Counted from the first letter of the stretch, positions 40,441 to 52,231 are shown. The stretch: DNA of 64,000 nt from DAHVFK01 sp963755395 (GCA_963755395.1 CAVWJJ010000001.1:434001-498000); one strand, 5' to 3'. The notes: generated by a model not told the origin, from the sequence alone. A program made the numbers and translations.

Positions 40441-42220
40441 CTTCGAGCGCGACTCCAGCAGCTCGGCCCAGGCACGAAGCGCTCTGATTGCGGCAAGAGC
40501 CCTGCGAACCTGCGGAGGCGCTTTTGTGCTTTGTAAGGCAGAGACTCTAGGCGCAGGCCGAGCCGTTGCATGGTCACGCGCGGCAGCGCCGAGCCGGTCT
40601 TTTCGAGCACCATTTGGCAGCGGCAGCCAGAGCGCCGTGCCGGCGACAGCGATCGCCAGGTCTGCCCAGCGCGATGCGTGCGCCGCCATGTGCTGCGTGC
40701 GCAGGCACCTAGCAGCGTGCCGACGCCGCAGCCAGGCGAAGACGCCCACACCGCCGCGCCGCTGCGAGCGCGGCCAGCAGGCAGCGGCCCAGCTCCGCGT
40801 AGTCCAGGCTGGCCAGCGAGACCATGCGCCGCTGGTGCAGCAGCACGGCGATGGTGAGGGTCTGCATGGCGATGCCGATGTCGGAGGCGAAGGCCAGGCC
40901 CATGGCGCCGTGCAGCGTGAAAGAGCGACGCGTAGATGGGCAGCGAGACGACGGTGACGATGGTGCTCGGCGACCATGGGCACAAAGGTGTTGCCCGCGG
41001 CGTAAAAGGCGCGCGCATAGATGGCCTGCGCCGACCAGAGAAACATGGAGATGGAGAAGACGGCGAAGTAGGCGGCGCACAGGCTGGCGTCGGCCGCCGA
41101 GAAGCGGCCGCCGGTAAAGACCAGGTCGATGAGCGGGCTGGCCCAGCGCGACCATGCCGGAGGCGGCCAGCAGGCCCAGCGCAGGCCACGCGGGAAACCG
41201 AGTCGGCCACGTTGGTGGCGAACTCGAAGCGGCTGCTCCTGCGTCCACAGGCTGGCGAAGAAGGGCATGGAAGCCGCGCCGGCGGCCTGCGCCAGCATGG
41301 CCATGGGCGCGGTGAAAAGCTGCTTGGCGTAGTTCATCAGCGAGACCGCGCCGCCGATGTCGGAGGCGAAGTGGGCGATGATCCAGTTGTCGGCAGTGAC
41401 CAGCGAAACGCCGGCCATGAGCGGCAGCGAGAGCCGCACCCACTCGCGCAGACCCTCGTCGTGCCAGTCGAGAATGGGGCGGTAGCGCGTGCCGGCGCGG
41501 CGGGCAAAGAACCAGTTCAGCAGGAACGGCCCGCAGAACGCGCCGCCGACCGTGCCGATGGCCAGCGAAGAGACGCCGATGCGCTTGACCAGCAGCACGC
41601 CGCCGACGATGGTGCCCATGCCGTAGATGAGCGGCGCCACGGCCTGCACGCTGAACTGCTTGCGCACCAGCAGCACCGCGCCGAAGACGCCGCCGGCAAA
41701 GAAGCACAACTGCGCGGGCAGCAGGATGCGCGTGAGCGTCACGCAGAGCGCGGCTTTGTGCGGATCGAAGCCGTTGAACCACCAGTGCACGTACCACGGC
41801 GCGAAGATCTCGGCCAGCACAATGGCGCCGCCCAGCACCAGGTACATGGTGGTGAGAATGACGGAGAGCGAGCGCTCGCCTTCGGCCTCGCGGCCGGTTT
41901 CGCGATAGCGGGTGAGGATGGTGACAAAGGTGATGGAAGCCGCGCCGCCGACCAGGAAGTACGAGATCATGTCGGGCAGCACGAAACGCGGCGTTGAGCG
42001 CGTCGGCCTGCATGCCGCTGCCGAACAGCCAGACGATGTATTTGATCCGCACCAGGCCGATGATGCGCGACAGAAAGGTGGAGACCATCAGCACCACGGT
42101 GGCGGAGAAGACGCTGTGCGCGTGCGAAGGGTGCAGCAGGCGCAGGCCGCGCGCCCACCACGAGAGTCGAGAAGACCGTCCCGCGCGCGCAGGAGGCTGA
42201 GTTGAAGACGATTCGGCCAC
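40431..42220 (-). pseudogene. murJ: Lipid II flippase MurJ, frameshifted
   Basis: MurJ/MviN, a membrane flippase for peptidoglycan precursor. Visible elements: TVVLMVSTFLSRIIGLVRIKYIVWLFG with the conserved arginines, SYFLVGGAASITFVTILTRY, LLPAQLCFFAGGVFGAVLLVRKQF and WGASMPFFASLWTQ-like segments. The coding path changes frame near 42000, 41210, 40920 and 40800, so length is only approximate. The C-terminus appears to be LEKTGSALPRVTMQRLGLRLESL. The gene is essential-type, so errors are the likely cause. Confidence 0.82.
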
Positions 42221-42289
42221 TTGAGTCGATTCTACCGATGTGGGAGCAGCGAAGGGCGCAATCCGTGAGGAAGATACAGCCCGCTTACC

Positions 42290-42853
42290 CTACCCGCTCA
42301 ACCAGCAGCACCTGCTCGTCGTCGTCCACTTCCTGAATTTGACTTCGATGATCTCGCGGCTGCTGGTGGGAACGTGCTTGCCCACATAGGTGGCCTCAAT
42401 GGGCAGCTCGCGATGGCCGCGGTCGATGAGCACCGCAAGTTGCACGCGGCGCGGGCGGCCGTGATCGAAGAGGGCGTCGAGCGCGGCGCGGATGGTGCGG
42501 CCGGTGTAGAGCACGTCGTCGCAGATCACCACGTCGCGGCCCTCGACGTCGCAACCGATGGAGCCTGGCGTGACCACCGGGCGGACGCCGGCGGTGGAGA
42601 GATCGTCGCGATAGAACTGGATGTCGAGGACACCGGTATCGACCTGGCGCTTCTCGATGCCCGAGATGAGCTTGCCCAGCCGCTCGGCCAGCGGAACGCC
42701 GCGGCGCTTGATGCCGACCAGCGCCAGATCCTCGCTGCCGTTGCTCTTTTCCACGATCTCGTGGGCCAGGCGCACCAGCGTGCGCTCGATCTCCGAGGCC
42801 GACATCAGCCGGCCCTTGACTCGCAAATTGGGTGTGCTTTCCGTTTCGCTCAT
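42290..42853 (-). pseudogene. pyrR: Bifunctional PyrR, uracil phosphoribosyltransferase / regulator, 3' frameshift
   Basis: PyrR, about 187 residues. The phosphoribosyltransferase motif is VVICDDVLYTGRTIRAALDALF, with NxxR-like RPRRVQLAVLIDRGHRELPIEATYVGKHVPTS. PyrR binds pyr mRNA in response to UMP and also forms UMP from uracil. The ATG at 42853 (MSETESTPNLRVKGRLMSASEIERTL) is chosen, since upstream residues are not PyrR-like. A single frameshift near 42340 replaces the ending, which in the other frame reads FQEVDDDEQVLLVERVG. Confidence 0.88.
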
Positions 42854-43127
42854 GAGAATTCTCTTTGCCGGATCATACCGGGCCGGGGGCTGTGCGGCAA
42901 GTGGTGGAGGAAACCCGCAGCTCCGTAGAGACGCATACAGCGGAAATCCAACCTCCATTGTTTCTGAAAGATGGAGGCGATCCTGGGGCCGGTTGCGGAG
43001 CGCGGAATGGCTCCCGTTCGGCCTGGGGAGCAACCTGTGCCGGTACGGCGCGTCTGATAGTCTGATACGTGTGAGAAATCGGCGATCTGGCCGGTCGAGC
43101 GTGGGTGTGCAGGGAGGCAAGAGAGCT

Positions 43128-44440
43128 GTGAAGGTTCCGCTAAAGATTTGGGCGCTGGGTGCGCTGCTGAGCTCAGGACTGTGGATTGGCACGTCGGCGA
43201 CGGCTCAGAGCCAGCAAACCGGTGTGCCGGATGCCCCGCTCCGCAGGAAGGCGGAACACTGCCCGGCGCGCAGGGCCCCATCATCCCCGGCGAAGGACAA
43301 GGCTTGCCCGGCAACGGCCCTTCCTCTTCCACGACTGGACAAACCGCCCCGGCGCAGCCCGCGCGCCACCCGCCACTCCACCGCCTGCCCCGAAGCCGGA
43401 CACGTTTCAGACCACGCCGCCCGAAGAGGGCGCTGGAGTCGCTTCCCCGCTTCACCGTGAACGTCAACTTCGTCGAAGTTCCGGTGACGGTGAAGGACTC
43501 CAAGGGCAACCAGGTTGCCGGGCTCACCTTCCGCGATTTCAAGGTCTTTGAGAACAACGTGCGCCAGCCGCTGAGCCTTTCAGCGTGGATCCGGCGCCGC
43601 TTTCGATCGCCTTTGTCATCGACCAGAGCCTGACCTCGGACGTGATGGCAAAGGTGAACGACTCGCTGGGCGCGATCCAGGGCGCGCTCACTCCCTACGA
43701 CGAAGCGGCGGTCTTTACCTACAACAACGGCGCCAAGGAGTGGACCGGCTTTACCGGCGCGCAGGGCAACCGCCTGCCCGCCGTGCTGGCGCTGGCCAAG
43801 GCGACCGGCACCGATCGAGCAGGTTCCGATCAACAGCGGCCCGCTTGCCGGCTGCGCATATCGAAGAACGGCAACTGCGTCGATCCGAACCTGCAGCACG
43901 GGCGGCTCGGCGGGCAACCGACTTTCATCACCCTTCCCAAGGAGATTCACACCCTCAACGACGCCATCCTGGCCGCGGCCAAGGAGCTCTCCACCCGGCC
44001 CAAGGAGCGCCGCCGCATTATTTACGTGGTCTCCGACGGCAAGGAATACGGCAGCAAGGCCACCTGAAGCGAAGTGATCCGCTACCTGCAGACCAACAAG
44101 ATCGCCGTCTACGCCACGCGGCGTGGGCGCTTCGGCGCGCTGGGGCGAGGGCTGGGTGAGCCGCCTCCACCTGCCCTTCACCATGTACGACAACATCCTG
44201 TTCAAGTACACCGCATGCCACGGGCGGCGATCTGGACTCCGAGCGCGGCATGAACGGCATCGAGAAGAGCTACGCCAAGATCGCCGGCGAGGCGCGCAAC
44301 CAGTACACGCTGGGCTACCTGAGCCACGAGTCGATCTACGACGGCAAGTACCGCTCCATCGAGGTGCGCGTGGACCGGCCCGACCTGGAGGTGATTGCCA
44401 AGAAGGGCTACTATCCCTCCGGCGCAGGACTACCGCTAGA
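43128..44440 (+). pseudogene. Secreted VWFA-related domain protein, frameshifted
   Basis: A von Willebrand factor A-like protein of the kind abundant in Acidobacteria. Signal peptide KIWALGALLSSGLWIGTSATAQS, a proline-rich linker, then FTVNVNFVEVPVTVKDSKGNQVAGLTFRDFKVFENN, the MIDAS-like PLSIAFVIDQSLTSDVMAKVNDSLGAIQGALTP and the ending RNQYTLGYLSHESIYDGKYRSIEVRVDRPDLEVIAKKGYYPSGAQDYR. Frameshifts near 43250, 43440, 43580, 43820, 44110 and 44410. The start codon GTG at 43128 follows a GGGAGG site. Role unknown. Confidence 0.75.
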
Positions 44441-44449
44441 CCGTGATCG

Positions 44450-45304
44450 CACTCGGATGAACGCCTCGGGCGCCTCAGCCGGGCTCGGACTGCTGTCCGC
44501 CGCCAGCCTGGGGCGGTTCCGATTTTGTGGGCGGCCTGGGCGCGCGCCGCGCTCCCGCGCTGCTGGTTGTGGCTTCCGGCCACATGTCTCCTTCCTTCTG
44601 TTGCTGGCGTATCTGCTTTGCGCTTCACGTCGCCGTGCCGGGCGCGCATCTCTCTGGTCTACGCCGCCGTGGGCGGCTTTGAGGGGTCGCTGGCGCTGGC
44701 CATTTTTTATCGCGCGCTGGCCATGGGCGCCATGGGGCTTACCGCCGCGCTCACCGGCCTGCTGACCGCGCTGGTTCCGGTGGTGTTTTCCGTTTTCTAC
44801 GACGGGCTGCCCAGCCCGCTGACCGCGGCGGGCTGGCGGCCGGGCTGGCGCGCCATCTGGCTCATCACCCACGCGCCGGCGAAGGACGGGCCAGCGCACC
44901 CCGCCGGCGGCGCTGCTGCTGGGCGCGCTGGCCGGACCGGCTTCGGCGCCCAGCTGATTCTGTTCAAGTTGGCCAGCGCGGGCGGGCGCATTCTGGGACG
45001 ATGACCTCGGCGCGCGCGGCCGGCAGCGTGGCCATGATCCTGGTGATTCTGGCGCGGCCGCCGAAGGGCCCGTGGAAGGGCTTCTGGCAGCGGGATTCCT
45101 GGCCGGGATGCTGGATACGGTCGGCAATCTGTTTTATCTGCGGGCGGCGCAGCTCGGCCGGCTGGATGTGGCGGCGGTGGTTTGCTCGCTCTATCCGGCG
45201 GGAACGATTCTGCTGGCGGCGCTGGTGCTGCACGAGCGGCCTACCGCCGGCAGATGGCCGGCATGGCGCTGGCGCTGGGCGCGGTGATGCTGCTGAGCGT
45301 GTGA
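44450..45304 (+). pseudogene. EamA/DMT-family exporter, frameshifted
   Basis: The span encodes a drug/metabolite-exporter-like membrane protein: ISLVYAAVGGFEGSLALAIFYRALAMGAMGLTAALTGLLTALVPVVFSVFYDG and later LAAGFLAGMLDTVGNLFYLRAAQLGRLDVAAVVCSLYPAGTILLAALVLHERPT, the duplicated EamA motif with ten predicted spans. Frame breaks occur near 44540, 44880, 45000 and 45250. The start is not clear. Confidence 0.68.
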
Positions 45305-45431
45305 GTCTCGACTCCTTTCGCTCGACGAATTTTCGGTCCAATCTCGCCTGTGCTGTCTCCTCTTTGGGACATCCAAATCGCCGAAAACATCGGAATACAA
45401 CAGGGTTACGAGGCGACGCATCACAGCCGTC

Positions 45432-47577
45432 ATGAGCCGAACGCTGCTGCCTGGAAAGCCTTACCCTCTCGGCGCAACGCCCACGAAAGCGGAACCAACT
45501 TCGCCCTCTATTCCGAACGTCGCCACGCGCGTCGATGTTTGCTTCTTCGACGCCGACGGCAACCAGACCGACTGCGTCACTCTGCGCGAGCATACGGCTC
45601 TCGTGTGGCACGGATTTGTCCGCGATATCCGCCCCGGCCAACTCTACGGGTTCCGGGTCGACGGCCCCTGGGAACCGCATCAGCGGCATGCGCTTCAACT
45701 TCAACAAGCTGCTCGTCGATCCCTACGCCAAGGCCATCTCCGGCGATGTGGATTGGAAGCAGCCCATCTTCGGCTACGATCGTCAAATCCGGCGACACCT
45801 GAAGATGGAGCGCAGGACAGCGCGGCCGGCGTTCCCAAGTCGGTGGTTATCGACGGCAACTTCGACTGGGGCGACGATATGCCGCTGGAAATGCCGCTGG
45901 CCGACTCGATCATCTACGAAGTGCACGTCAGCGGCTTCAGCATTCGCAATCCCGAAGTCCCCGAAGAACTGCGCGGCACTTATGCCGGCTTGGCCCACGA
46001 ATCCAGCATCGATTACCTCAAGCAGCTCGGCATCACCGCCGTCGAGCTGCTGCCCATTCACCACTTCATCGACGAAGGCTTCCTGCTCGATCGCGGCCTG
46101 CGCGACTACTGGGGATACAACACGCTCGGCTTCTTTGCGCCTATGTCGCGCTACAGTTCGTCCGGCGACCAGGGCGGCCAGGTGCGCGAGTTCAAACAGA
46201 TGGTGAAGGCGCTGCACGCGGCGGGCATCGAGGTGATCCTCGACGTGGTCTACAACCACACCTGCGAGGGCAATCACCTGGGCCCCATGCTGTGCTGGAA
46301 GGGCGTCTGCAACACCACTTACTACCGCCTGGTCGCCGACGATCCGCAGTTCTACATGGACTACACCGGCACCGGCAACACGCTGAACGTGCGCAATCCG
46401 CAGGTGCTCAAGATGATCATGGATTCGCTGCGCTACTGGCGCACGGAGATGCACGTCGACGGCTTCCGCTTCGACCTTGCCGCGACCCTGGCCCGCGAAC
46501 TGCACGACGTGAGCAAGCTGTCGCTCCTTCTTCGACACCATTCACCAGGACCCCACGCTGGCCGAAGTCAAGCTGATCGCCGAGCCGTGGGATGTGGGCG
46601 AAGGCGGCTATCAGGTAGGCCAGTTCCCGGTGCTGTGGGCGGAGTGGAACGGCAAATACCGCGACACCGTGCGCCGCTTCTGGAAAGGCGACGAGGGCAT
46701 GCTCTCCGACTTCGCCTATCGCCTCACCGGCTCCAGCGACCTCTACCAGTACGACGGCCGCAAGCCATACGCCAGCATCAATTTCATCACCGCCCACGAT
46801 GGCTTCACCCTGAACGACCTGGTCAGCTACAACCAGAAGCACAACGAGGCCAACAGGAGGACAATCGCGACGGCGCCGACAACAACGATTCCTGGAATAT
46901 GGGCGTGGAAGGCCCGACCGACGATCCTGCGATCAACGCACTGCGCGAGCGCCAGATGCGCAACTTTCTGGCCACGCTGATGCTGTCGCAGGGCGTGCCC
47001 ATGCTCAGCGGCGGCGACGAGGTGGCGCGCTCGCAGCACGGCAACAACAACGCCTATTGCCAGGACAACGAGATTGCCTGGTTCGACTGGAACCTGGATG
47101 AGCCGCGCAAGCGGCTGCTGCGACTTCACCTGCCGCCTCATCCAACTGCGGCTGGCGCATCCCAACCTGCACCGCCGCAAGTTCTTTCAGGATCGCGAGA
47201 TCCGTAGCACGGGCGATGGCAAGCTGATAGGCGTCATCAAAGACATCACATGGATCAATCCCGACGGCAACGAAGTCTCCGACGAGGCGTGGAACGCCGG
47301 CTGGATCCGCGCCATCGCCCTGTTGCTCAACGGCCAAACCCTGCAGGTGACTGATGAAAACGGTAACTGGGTCATCGACGACAGCTTTTTATTGATGGTC
47401 AATGCCGCGCACGAGGGCGTGGAATTCAATCTGCCGCCGTCGCCCAGCGGCAAGCCGTGGCTCCAGATCGTCGATACGGAGAACATCGACGATCCATTTT
47501 TGCGTTCTGTCACCACGGACCCCGTGATTGTAGGCGGCCGGGCCATCAAGGTGTTCAGCGATGGGCTGCAGGGCTAG
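45432..47577 (+). pseudogene. glgX: Glycogen debranching enzyme GlgX-type, frameshifted
   Basis: A GH13 debranching enzyme acting on alpha-1,6 branches of glycogen. It opens LLPGKPYPLGATPTKAEPT, then has IYEVHVSGFSIRNPEVPEELRGTYAGL, GITAVELLPIHHFIDEGFLLDRGLRDYWGYNTLGFFAP, EVILDVVYNHTCEGNHLGP, HVDGFRFDLAATLARE with the nucleophile Asp, IAEPWDVGEGGYQVGQFPVLWAEWNGKYRD with the acid/base Glu, and FITAHDGFTLNDLVSYN. Frameshifts near 45690, 45790, 46520, 46860 and 47110. Complete otherwise. Confidence 0.88.
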
Positions 47578-47614
47578 GTTGCCCTTCTCCCATCGCAAAT
47601 GTAATCCTCGAAGG

Positions 47615-48076
47615 ATGAGGAAATACATTCTGCCTGGTGTGGCTGTTGCGTCGCTTGTGGCCTGCGCTCTCGCATTGTCCGCCCAGGACCGCGGCTACTG
47701 GAATGCGGCCAGCAACACCGCCAAAGCCATCACCGGCGACATCTCCATCGGCTCGAACAGGGTGACCATTGACTACTCTGGCTTTACGGCTGCGCCCATC
47801 CGCACGCTGGGAGCCGCTGAAGTGGCCGCGGCCTTTGATGCCGACGTGAACGCTGGGGGAAATGGCGAACTCTACCGGGTCAACGTGCCTGCGGACAAGC
47901 GCTTCCTGCACCACAACACCCTCTGCGGCACGGACGAGACGCAGTGGATGGCAACCTATGTCTCCGGCCGTGACCTGCAGGTGGCGTTTTTTTCGGGATC
48001 GAATCCACCCGTGCTGAGCGTCGATGCGCTGGCCAACTCCACCAGCCTGTGCGGTACATTTACCTACGCGCGCTGA
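47615..48076 (+). CDS. Secreted hypothetical protein
   Basis: An intact frame of 153 residues from the ATG at 47615, with a signal peptide (MRKYILPGVAVASLVACALALSAQD). The mature part is rich in Ala, Asn and Thr (SNTAKAITGDISIGSNRVTIDYSGF) and ends with two cysteines in LCGTDETQWMATY and LCGTFTYAR. Not recognised as a family; the pattern suggests a small beta-rich periplasmic or exported protein. Confidence 0.6.
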   Translation: MRKYILPGVAVASLVACALALSAQDRGYWNAASNTAKAITGDISIGSNRVTIDYSGFTAAPIRTLGAAEVAAAFDADVNAGGNGELYRVNVPADKRFLHHNTLCGTDETQWMATYVSGRDLQVAFFSGSNPPVLSVDALANSTSLCGTFTYAR

Positions 48077-48149
48077 TACAGCCATCAGCCGCCGTCGAGG
48101 GCGCTTTCCCGATTTGCTCTGCCGCTGATAAAATAAACCAGGCACCTGT

Positions 48150-48225
48150 GGGGCTGTAGCTCAGCTGGGAGAGCGCCTCGTTCGCAACGAGGAGGTCAGC
48201 GGTTCGATCCCGCTCAGCTCCACCA
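48150..48225 (+). tRNA. tRNA-Ala (CGC)
   Basis: A 76-base cloverleaf with encoded CCA. The acceptor GGGGCTG pairs with CAGCTCC, the D-arm is GCTCAGCTGGGAGAGC, the anticodon stem is CCTCG/CGAGG around the loop TTCGCAA (anticodon CGC, alanine), and the T-arm holds GGTTCGATCC. It is in a gap between the hypothetical secreted gene and the dispersed repeat. Confidence 0.95.
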
Positions 48226-48304
48226 TAGAATCAATCATTTCCGGCATGCCTTTCATCTCCCTGCCCAGTTTTGTGCCGCTAGTGTGGTGAGTCGGAAGTT
48301 CGTT

Positions 48305-48421
48305 GCATAAATTGGCTATGCCAAAAGCAGGTCCTTCGACTCCGTTCGCCCATAAAGCCGGGCAAACTCCGCTTAGGATGACAGCATATTTGTGACGCGA
48401 ACTTTAGGCTCAGGACACTAG
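48305..48421. repeat. Dispersed intergenic repeat, copy 2
   Basis: A noncoding stretch alike to 38224-38340 (shared GCCAAAAGCAGGTCCTTCGA and AGGATGAC blocks), in the same orientation. It comes just after tRNA-Ala and ends at the stop of the GH95 gene, so may supply a transcript end or be a MITE-like element. No terminal inverted repeats are clear. Confidence 0.8.
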
Positions 48422-48437
48422 CTCGGCTGCGCCCATC

Positions 48438-51010
48438 TCAAATAAAGTTCACCCTGTATCGTCCATTGGCCTCCAGATTGACCTTCACAACGCCGTCGTT
48501 GTGCTCGAGCGGCTGCCTTTGGTTTACATGGGTTACATTGCTGATCTGCTGCCCTTTGGGTGCACGCAACTGGTAACTCCCGGAGAAGCCGGGTATGACG
48601 ATCGCGGAGACCGCCCTGCCATTTTCCCACTGTAAATCGACCTCTAGAGCGCCACGCGCCTTAAGCCCTTTTACTTCGCCTCTGGGCCAGGCGGAAGGTA
48701 GAGCAGGAAGAAACTCAACGATTCCTGTGTGGCTTTGCAAGAACATTTCCGCAATCGATGCAGTGGCGCCGAAATTGCCGTCAATCTGGAAAATGGCGAA
48801 GTATCTGCGGGATGGGTATCGAGCAGATTCATGTTGGTGCTGTGCTTCATCAGCATGATCAAGGATTCCCATGCCTGATCGCCGTCGGCCAGCCGTGCCC
48901 ATAGGCCGATGGCCCAGGCCCGGCTCCAACCCGTATAGGCGCCGCCGTTGGCCAAGCGACGTTCCAGCGAGTACGCGCCGCTTGCGCGAGCTGGGGTGTC
49001 CGCGGGGTGTAATCTCGCTGCCGGATACAAGCGGATAGAGGTGCGACATGTGCCGTTGACCGGGTGTGCTCTCAACAAAATCGATGGACCATTCCTGCAA
49101 CTGGCCGTATTTGCCGATTTGATAAGGAATCAGGCGGTCGCGTTGCGGCGGCCAGCTTGGCGGCAAACTCCTGGTCGATTCCAAGCTGCTGCGAAGCGTG
49201 GATGCAGTTGGTAAAGAGCTCGCGGATGAGAGCCATGTCCATGGTGCAGCCGGCGCTGGTCATGGCGGGCTTGCCATCCGGAGCCATAAAATCGTTCTCC
49301 GTGGACTCCGATGGGCAGGTAGTGAGATGGCCGTTCGCCATCGTCAATCAGCCATGCCAGGCAGAACTCCGCCGAACCTTTCATAAGCGGGTAGGCCTGT
49401 GTGCGCAGAAACTCGCGATCGCGGGTGAAGCGATAATGGTCATACAGGTGGGAGCAGAGCCAGGGCCCGCTCATGCACCAGTTGGCCCAGGTTGGCTTCG
49501 CCCACGCCCATACCGACGGGATTGGCCGCTCGCCATACATCGATGTTGTGATGGGTACCCATCCGGGCAGACCATACGTTTCCTGCGCCGCGCGGCTGCC
49601 GGTTTGGCTAAGGTCGCTAATCAGAGCGAACAGAGGCTCGGCGCAGTCGCCTAGATTGCAGGTCTCTGCCGGCCAGTAGTTCATTTGCAGGTTGATGTTC
49701 GCGGTCCAATTGCGAACTCCACGGCGGCTGCAACCTGGTCGTTCCAAATGCCCTGCAGATTGGCCGGTTGCGTGCCCGGCCGAGAACTGGAGATGAGAAG
49801 GTAGCGTCCAAACTGAAAATAGAGGGCCAGCAGCGATGGATCGGGAGACTGTGCAAAGTCGCTCACGCGCTGATCGGTTGGTCGATCTCCGCACGGGCGC
49901 ACCCAGCGTGAACGACATGCGATCGAATAATCTTCGATGATCTTCAATATGCCGGCTCCGTAGTTCAGAATAGCTGCGCTGCAATGCCGTGTTCAGTTGC
50001 CGGGCAGCATTGGCCAGAACAACCTCCTCAGCAGTATCGGGAATTTGATCGAAGCTGCGATATCCCGTGGCTGCGGCAAGCACAATGGTGCAGGACTGAG
50101 CGCCCCGGACCATGAGCCTGTTGCCGCTTTGCGAAAGTTCTCCGCCTTCCACTGCCGCGTCCAACACCACTGCGGAGTACATGCCCTCTCCAGGGGCTTC
50201 AGAAAACTGAACGGGAATTTCCGAGTCGGCATGGCCGGCGCCTGCAATATGACTGGCTGCTTTGGCAGTCATGGACAAACGGCTCTTGGAAGGAGAGTGA
50301 ACAGAATGCAGGAGTGGCCCATCGAGCCATATATCCGCGTTGAGATGGCCGGCCTCGCTCGAGGAAATGCGGGTGACGAGAACCTGGTCCGGAGCAGACG
50401 AGAACATGGTTCGCTCGAAGCGGACGCCGCCTGCGGAATAGCTGACGGAGGCTTGCGCGGTCGATAAGTCCAACTCACGACGATATTCCGCCACCTCGCC
50501 GTCGTGGGCGCAGTCTACGTGCAGACAGCCAACCGGTTGATAAGCTTCCGCAAATAAGCCCTGCATCTTTTGGCAGAGGCCATCGGCCTTGTGATAGTCC
50601 TTTTCGTCAAGAACTGCGCGGCGCACCGGTTCCAGATAATTCCGCGCGTTCAAGTTGTTGCCATCGCGCGGAACTCCCGACCAGAAAGTATCCGCGTTGA
50701 GCTCAAGTGTTTCCTTGGCCGGGTCGACGGGAGCGAGAGAGCGCGACACATCGTACGGCGGGCCTTTGACATTCACCGGGTTGACTGCGCCGCCGCCGAA
50801 CACCATCGCGCCCAGGCTCCCATTGCCAATGGGAAGCCCATCGGTCCATCGGGACGCTGGTGACTTATACCAGAGCTTGAGGTCGCTCTCCTGCTCTGGC
50901 GATTCCGGAACAGCGCTATGGAGTTTTACAAATGGCAATCCTTGCGCGATGGTGGTGGCATTAACCAGGAATCGGCGACGCGTCAGTCTCTTCACCTTGC
51001 TCATCTCCAA
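48438..51010 (-). pseudogene. Glycoside hydrolase family 95 (alpha-L-fucosidase type), frameshifted
   Basis: A large exported glycosidase. The N-terminus has a Tat-like signal (KRLTRRRFLVNATTIAQGLPFV), then LKLWYKSPASRWTDGLPIGNGSLGAMVFGG, a conserved opening of GH95 enzymes, GNNLNARNYLEPVRRAVLDEKDYHKADGLCQKMQG, and the catalytic region with NINLQMNYWPAETCNL and later GNFGATASIAEMFLQSHTG. Frameshifts near 48670, 49130, 49700 and 49930. GH95 members act on fucosylated or galactosylated glycans. The start may also be MSKV at 51004. Confidence 0.82.
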
Positions 51011-51047
51011 TGACTCGAAGCGATCGAGCTGCTTTATTCCAGCGCGG

Positions 51048-51953
51048 CTAGGGGTTGTTGGGGTCGGTAAATGCTGCAGTAACCGGCAGGCCTCGCCAGC
51101 AGTCGGAGGGCTTCACATGCAAAATCGCTGCGAGGGTTGCCGCCGTATCATACTGCAGAATTGTGCTGCTGATCTCGTTGTTCTCCCGGATGCCCGGACC
51201 GTTGATGATCCACGGGATTTGAATCTCGTTCATCGTATAACCGCCATGGATGGTCCCAATCCCTCCATGATCGGCCGTAAACAGAATCACCGTGGAAGAG
51301 CGCAGGTTGAGAGCATCCAGCTTGGCCAGGAGCTGTCCCAGCATCGCGTCGTCCTTTTCCACGGCGGCAAGATATTTTGGTGATTCCCAGCCGAACTCAT
51401 GCCCGGCGTTGTCCACGTTATCCAAGTGAATGAAAAGCAGGTCCGGCTTCGCCTCTTCAAAGTATTTGAGCGCATGATCAAAGGCTTCGTCCTCCATTTC
51501 CTGGGAAACATAGACTTTGGTGGCTACACCTTGTTCCACCAGACGAACGTAGTCCGGCCAATCAGTAAAAATCCCTATCTTCGCATCCGGATGTTGTTTG
51601 TGTTCGAGGTAGTAGAGTGTTGGGAAGTGCCCGGGAGAGTCAGCGCAGGCCGGAGCAATGGTGTAGCTATCTGGTTGCCAGTCGTTTGAGGTCACGCCAG
51701 TCAACTCTGTTGGAGCTCCCATGATCATGGCGGCCCAGTTGGGACTACTAACCGTGGGAAAAACAGCACGCGCCTGCAGGCTCCAGGAGCCGGATTTCAT
51801 CAGGGCGTGAATATTCGGTGTATTTGCTTTCTCAATCCCTTCAGACGCAAGCCCGTCCACGCCAAAGAGAATCACTCGCTGCGCACATGCCGGAAGGACG
51901 CAACCCAAAATCAAAAGATTGACAAGTACAAGCCGTAGTCTGACCTTACGCAT
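51048..51953 (-). CDS. Type I phosphodiesterase/nucleotide pyrophosphatase family protein
   Basis: A 301-residue exported protein of the alkaline-phosphatase superfamily. Signal peptide KVRLRLVLVNLLILGCVLPACAQ, then the first metal site VILFGVDGLASEGI and nucleophile region FPTVSSPNWAAMIMGAPTELTG. Further metal ligands: LLFIHLDNVDNAGHEFGW and LFTADHGGIGTIHGGYTMNE. Enzymes of this family hydrolyse phosphodiesters or phosphonates; the substrate is not evident. It lies between two glycosidases in an intact frame. ATG at 51953 chosen as start of the signal. Confidence 0.87.
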   Translation of the reverse strand: MRKVRLRLVLVNLLILGCVLPACAQRVILFGVDGLASEGIEKANTPNIHALMKSGSWSLQARAVFPTVSSPNWAAMIMGAPTELTGVTSNDWQPDSYTIAPACADSPGHFPTLYYLEHKQHPDAKIGIFTDWPDYVRLVEQGVATKVYVSQEMEDEAFDHALKYFEEAKPDLLFIHLDNVDNAGHEFGWESPKYLAAVEKDDAMLGQLLAKLDALNLRSSTVILFTADHGGIGTIHGGYTMNEIQIPWIINGPGIRENNEISSTILQYDTAATLAAILHVKPSDCWRGLPVTAAFTDPNNP

Positions 51954-52140
51954 TTTTTCTCCTTTGTTGAAGAAGCCCGAGCTCAGAATCTGCCGGAGAT
52001 GCAATTTAGTCTGGCAGGCCCTGCGATAAGCTACCCGTTTACGCCAACGTTAGGTAACCGCGAAACTGCCATAACATCCTCCGAGCCTGCACTGCGTCTG
52101 ATCAATAGGTGACCGGCACGGCAGATTGCGAAAATGCGTC

Positions 52141-52206
52141 CCGTGGCCGTGCGCCCCGTGGCCGTGCGCCCCGTGGCCGTGCGCCCCGTGGCCGTGCGCC
52201 CCGTGA
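52141..52206. repeat. 15-base tandem repeat
   Basis: Four exact head-to-tail copies of a 15-base unit CCGTGGCCGTGCGCC plus part of a fifth lie just downstream of the GH3 gene. The unit is a multiple of three but the stretch is intergenic. Possibly a slippage-prone repeat between convergent transcripts; role unknown. Confidence 0.9.
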
Positions 52207-52231
52207 CGCTGCAAAGCGTGCTTGTAAGTTG

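Noticed and set aside
52141..52206. CRISPR or integration site
   Set aside because: 15-base units directly head-to-tail, with no spacer, integrase or tRNA next to it.
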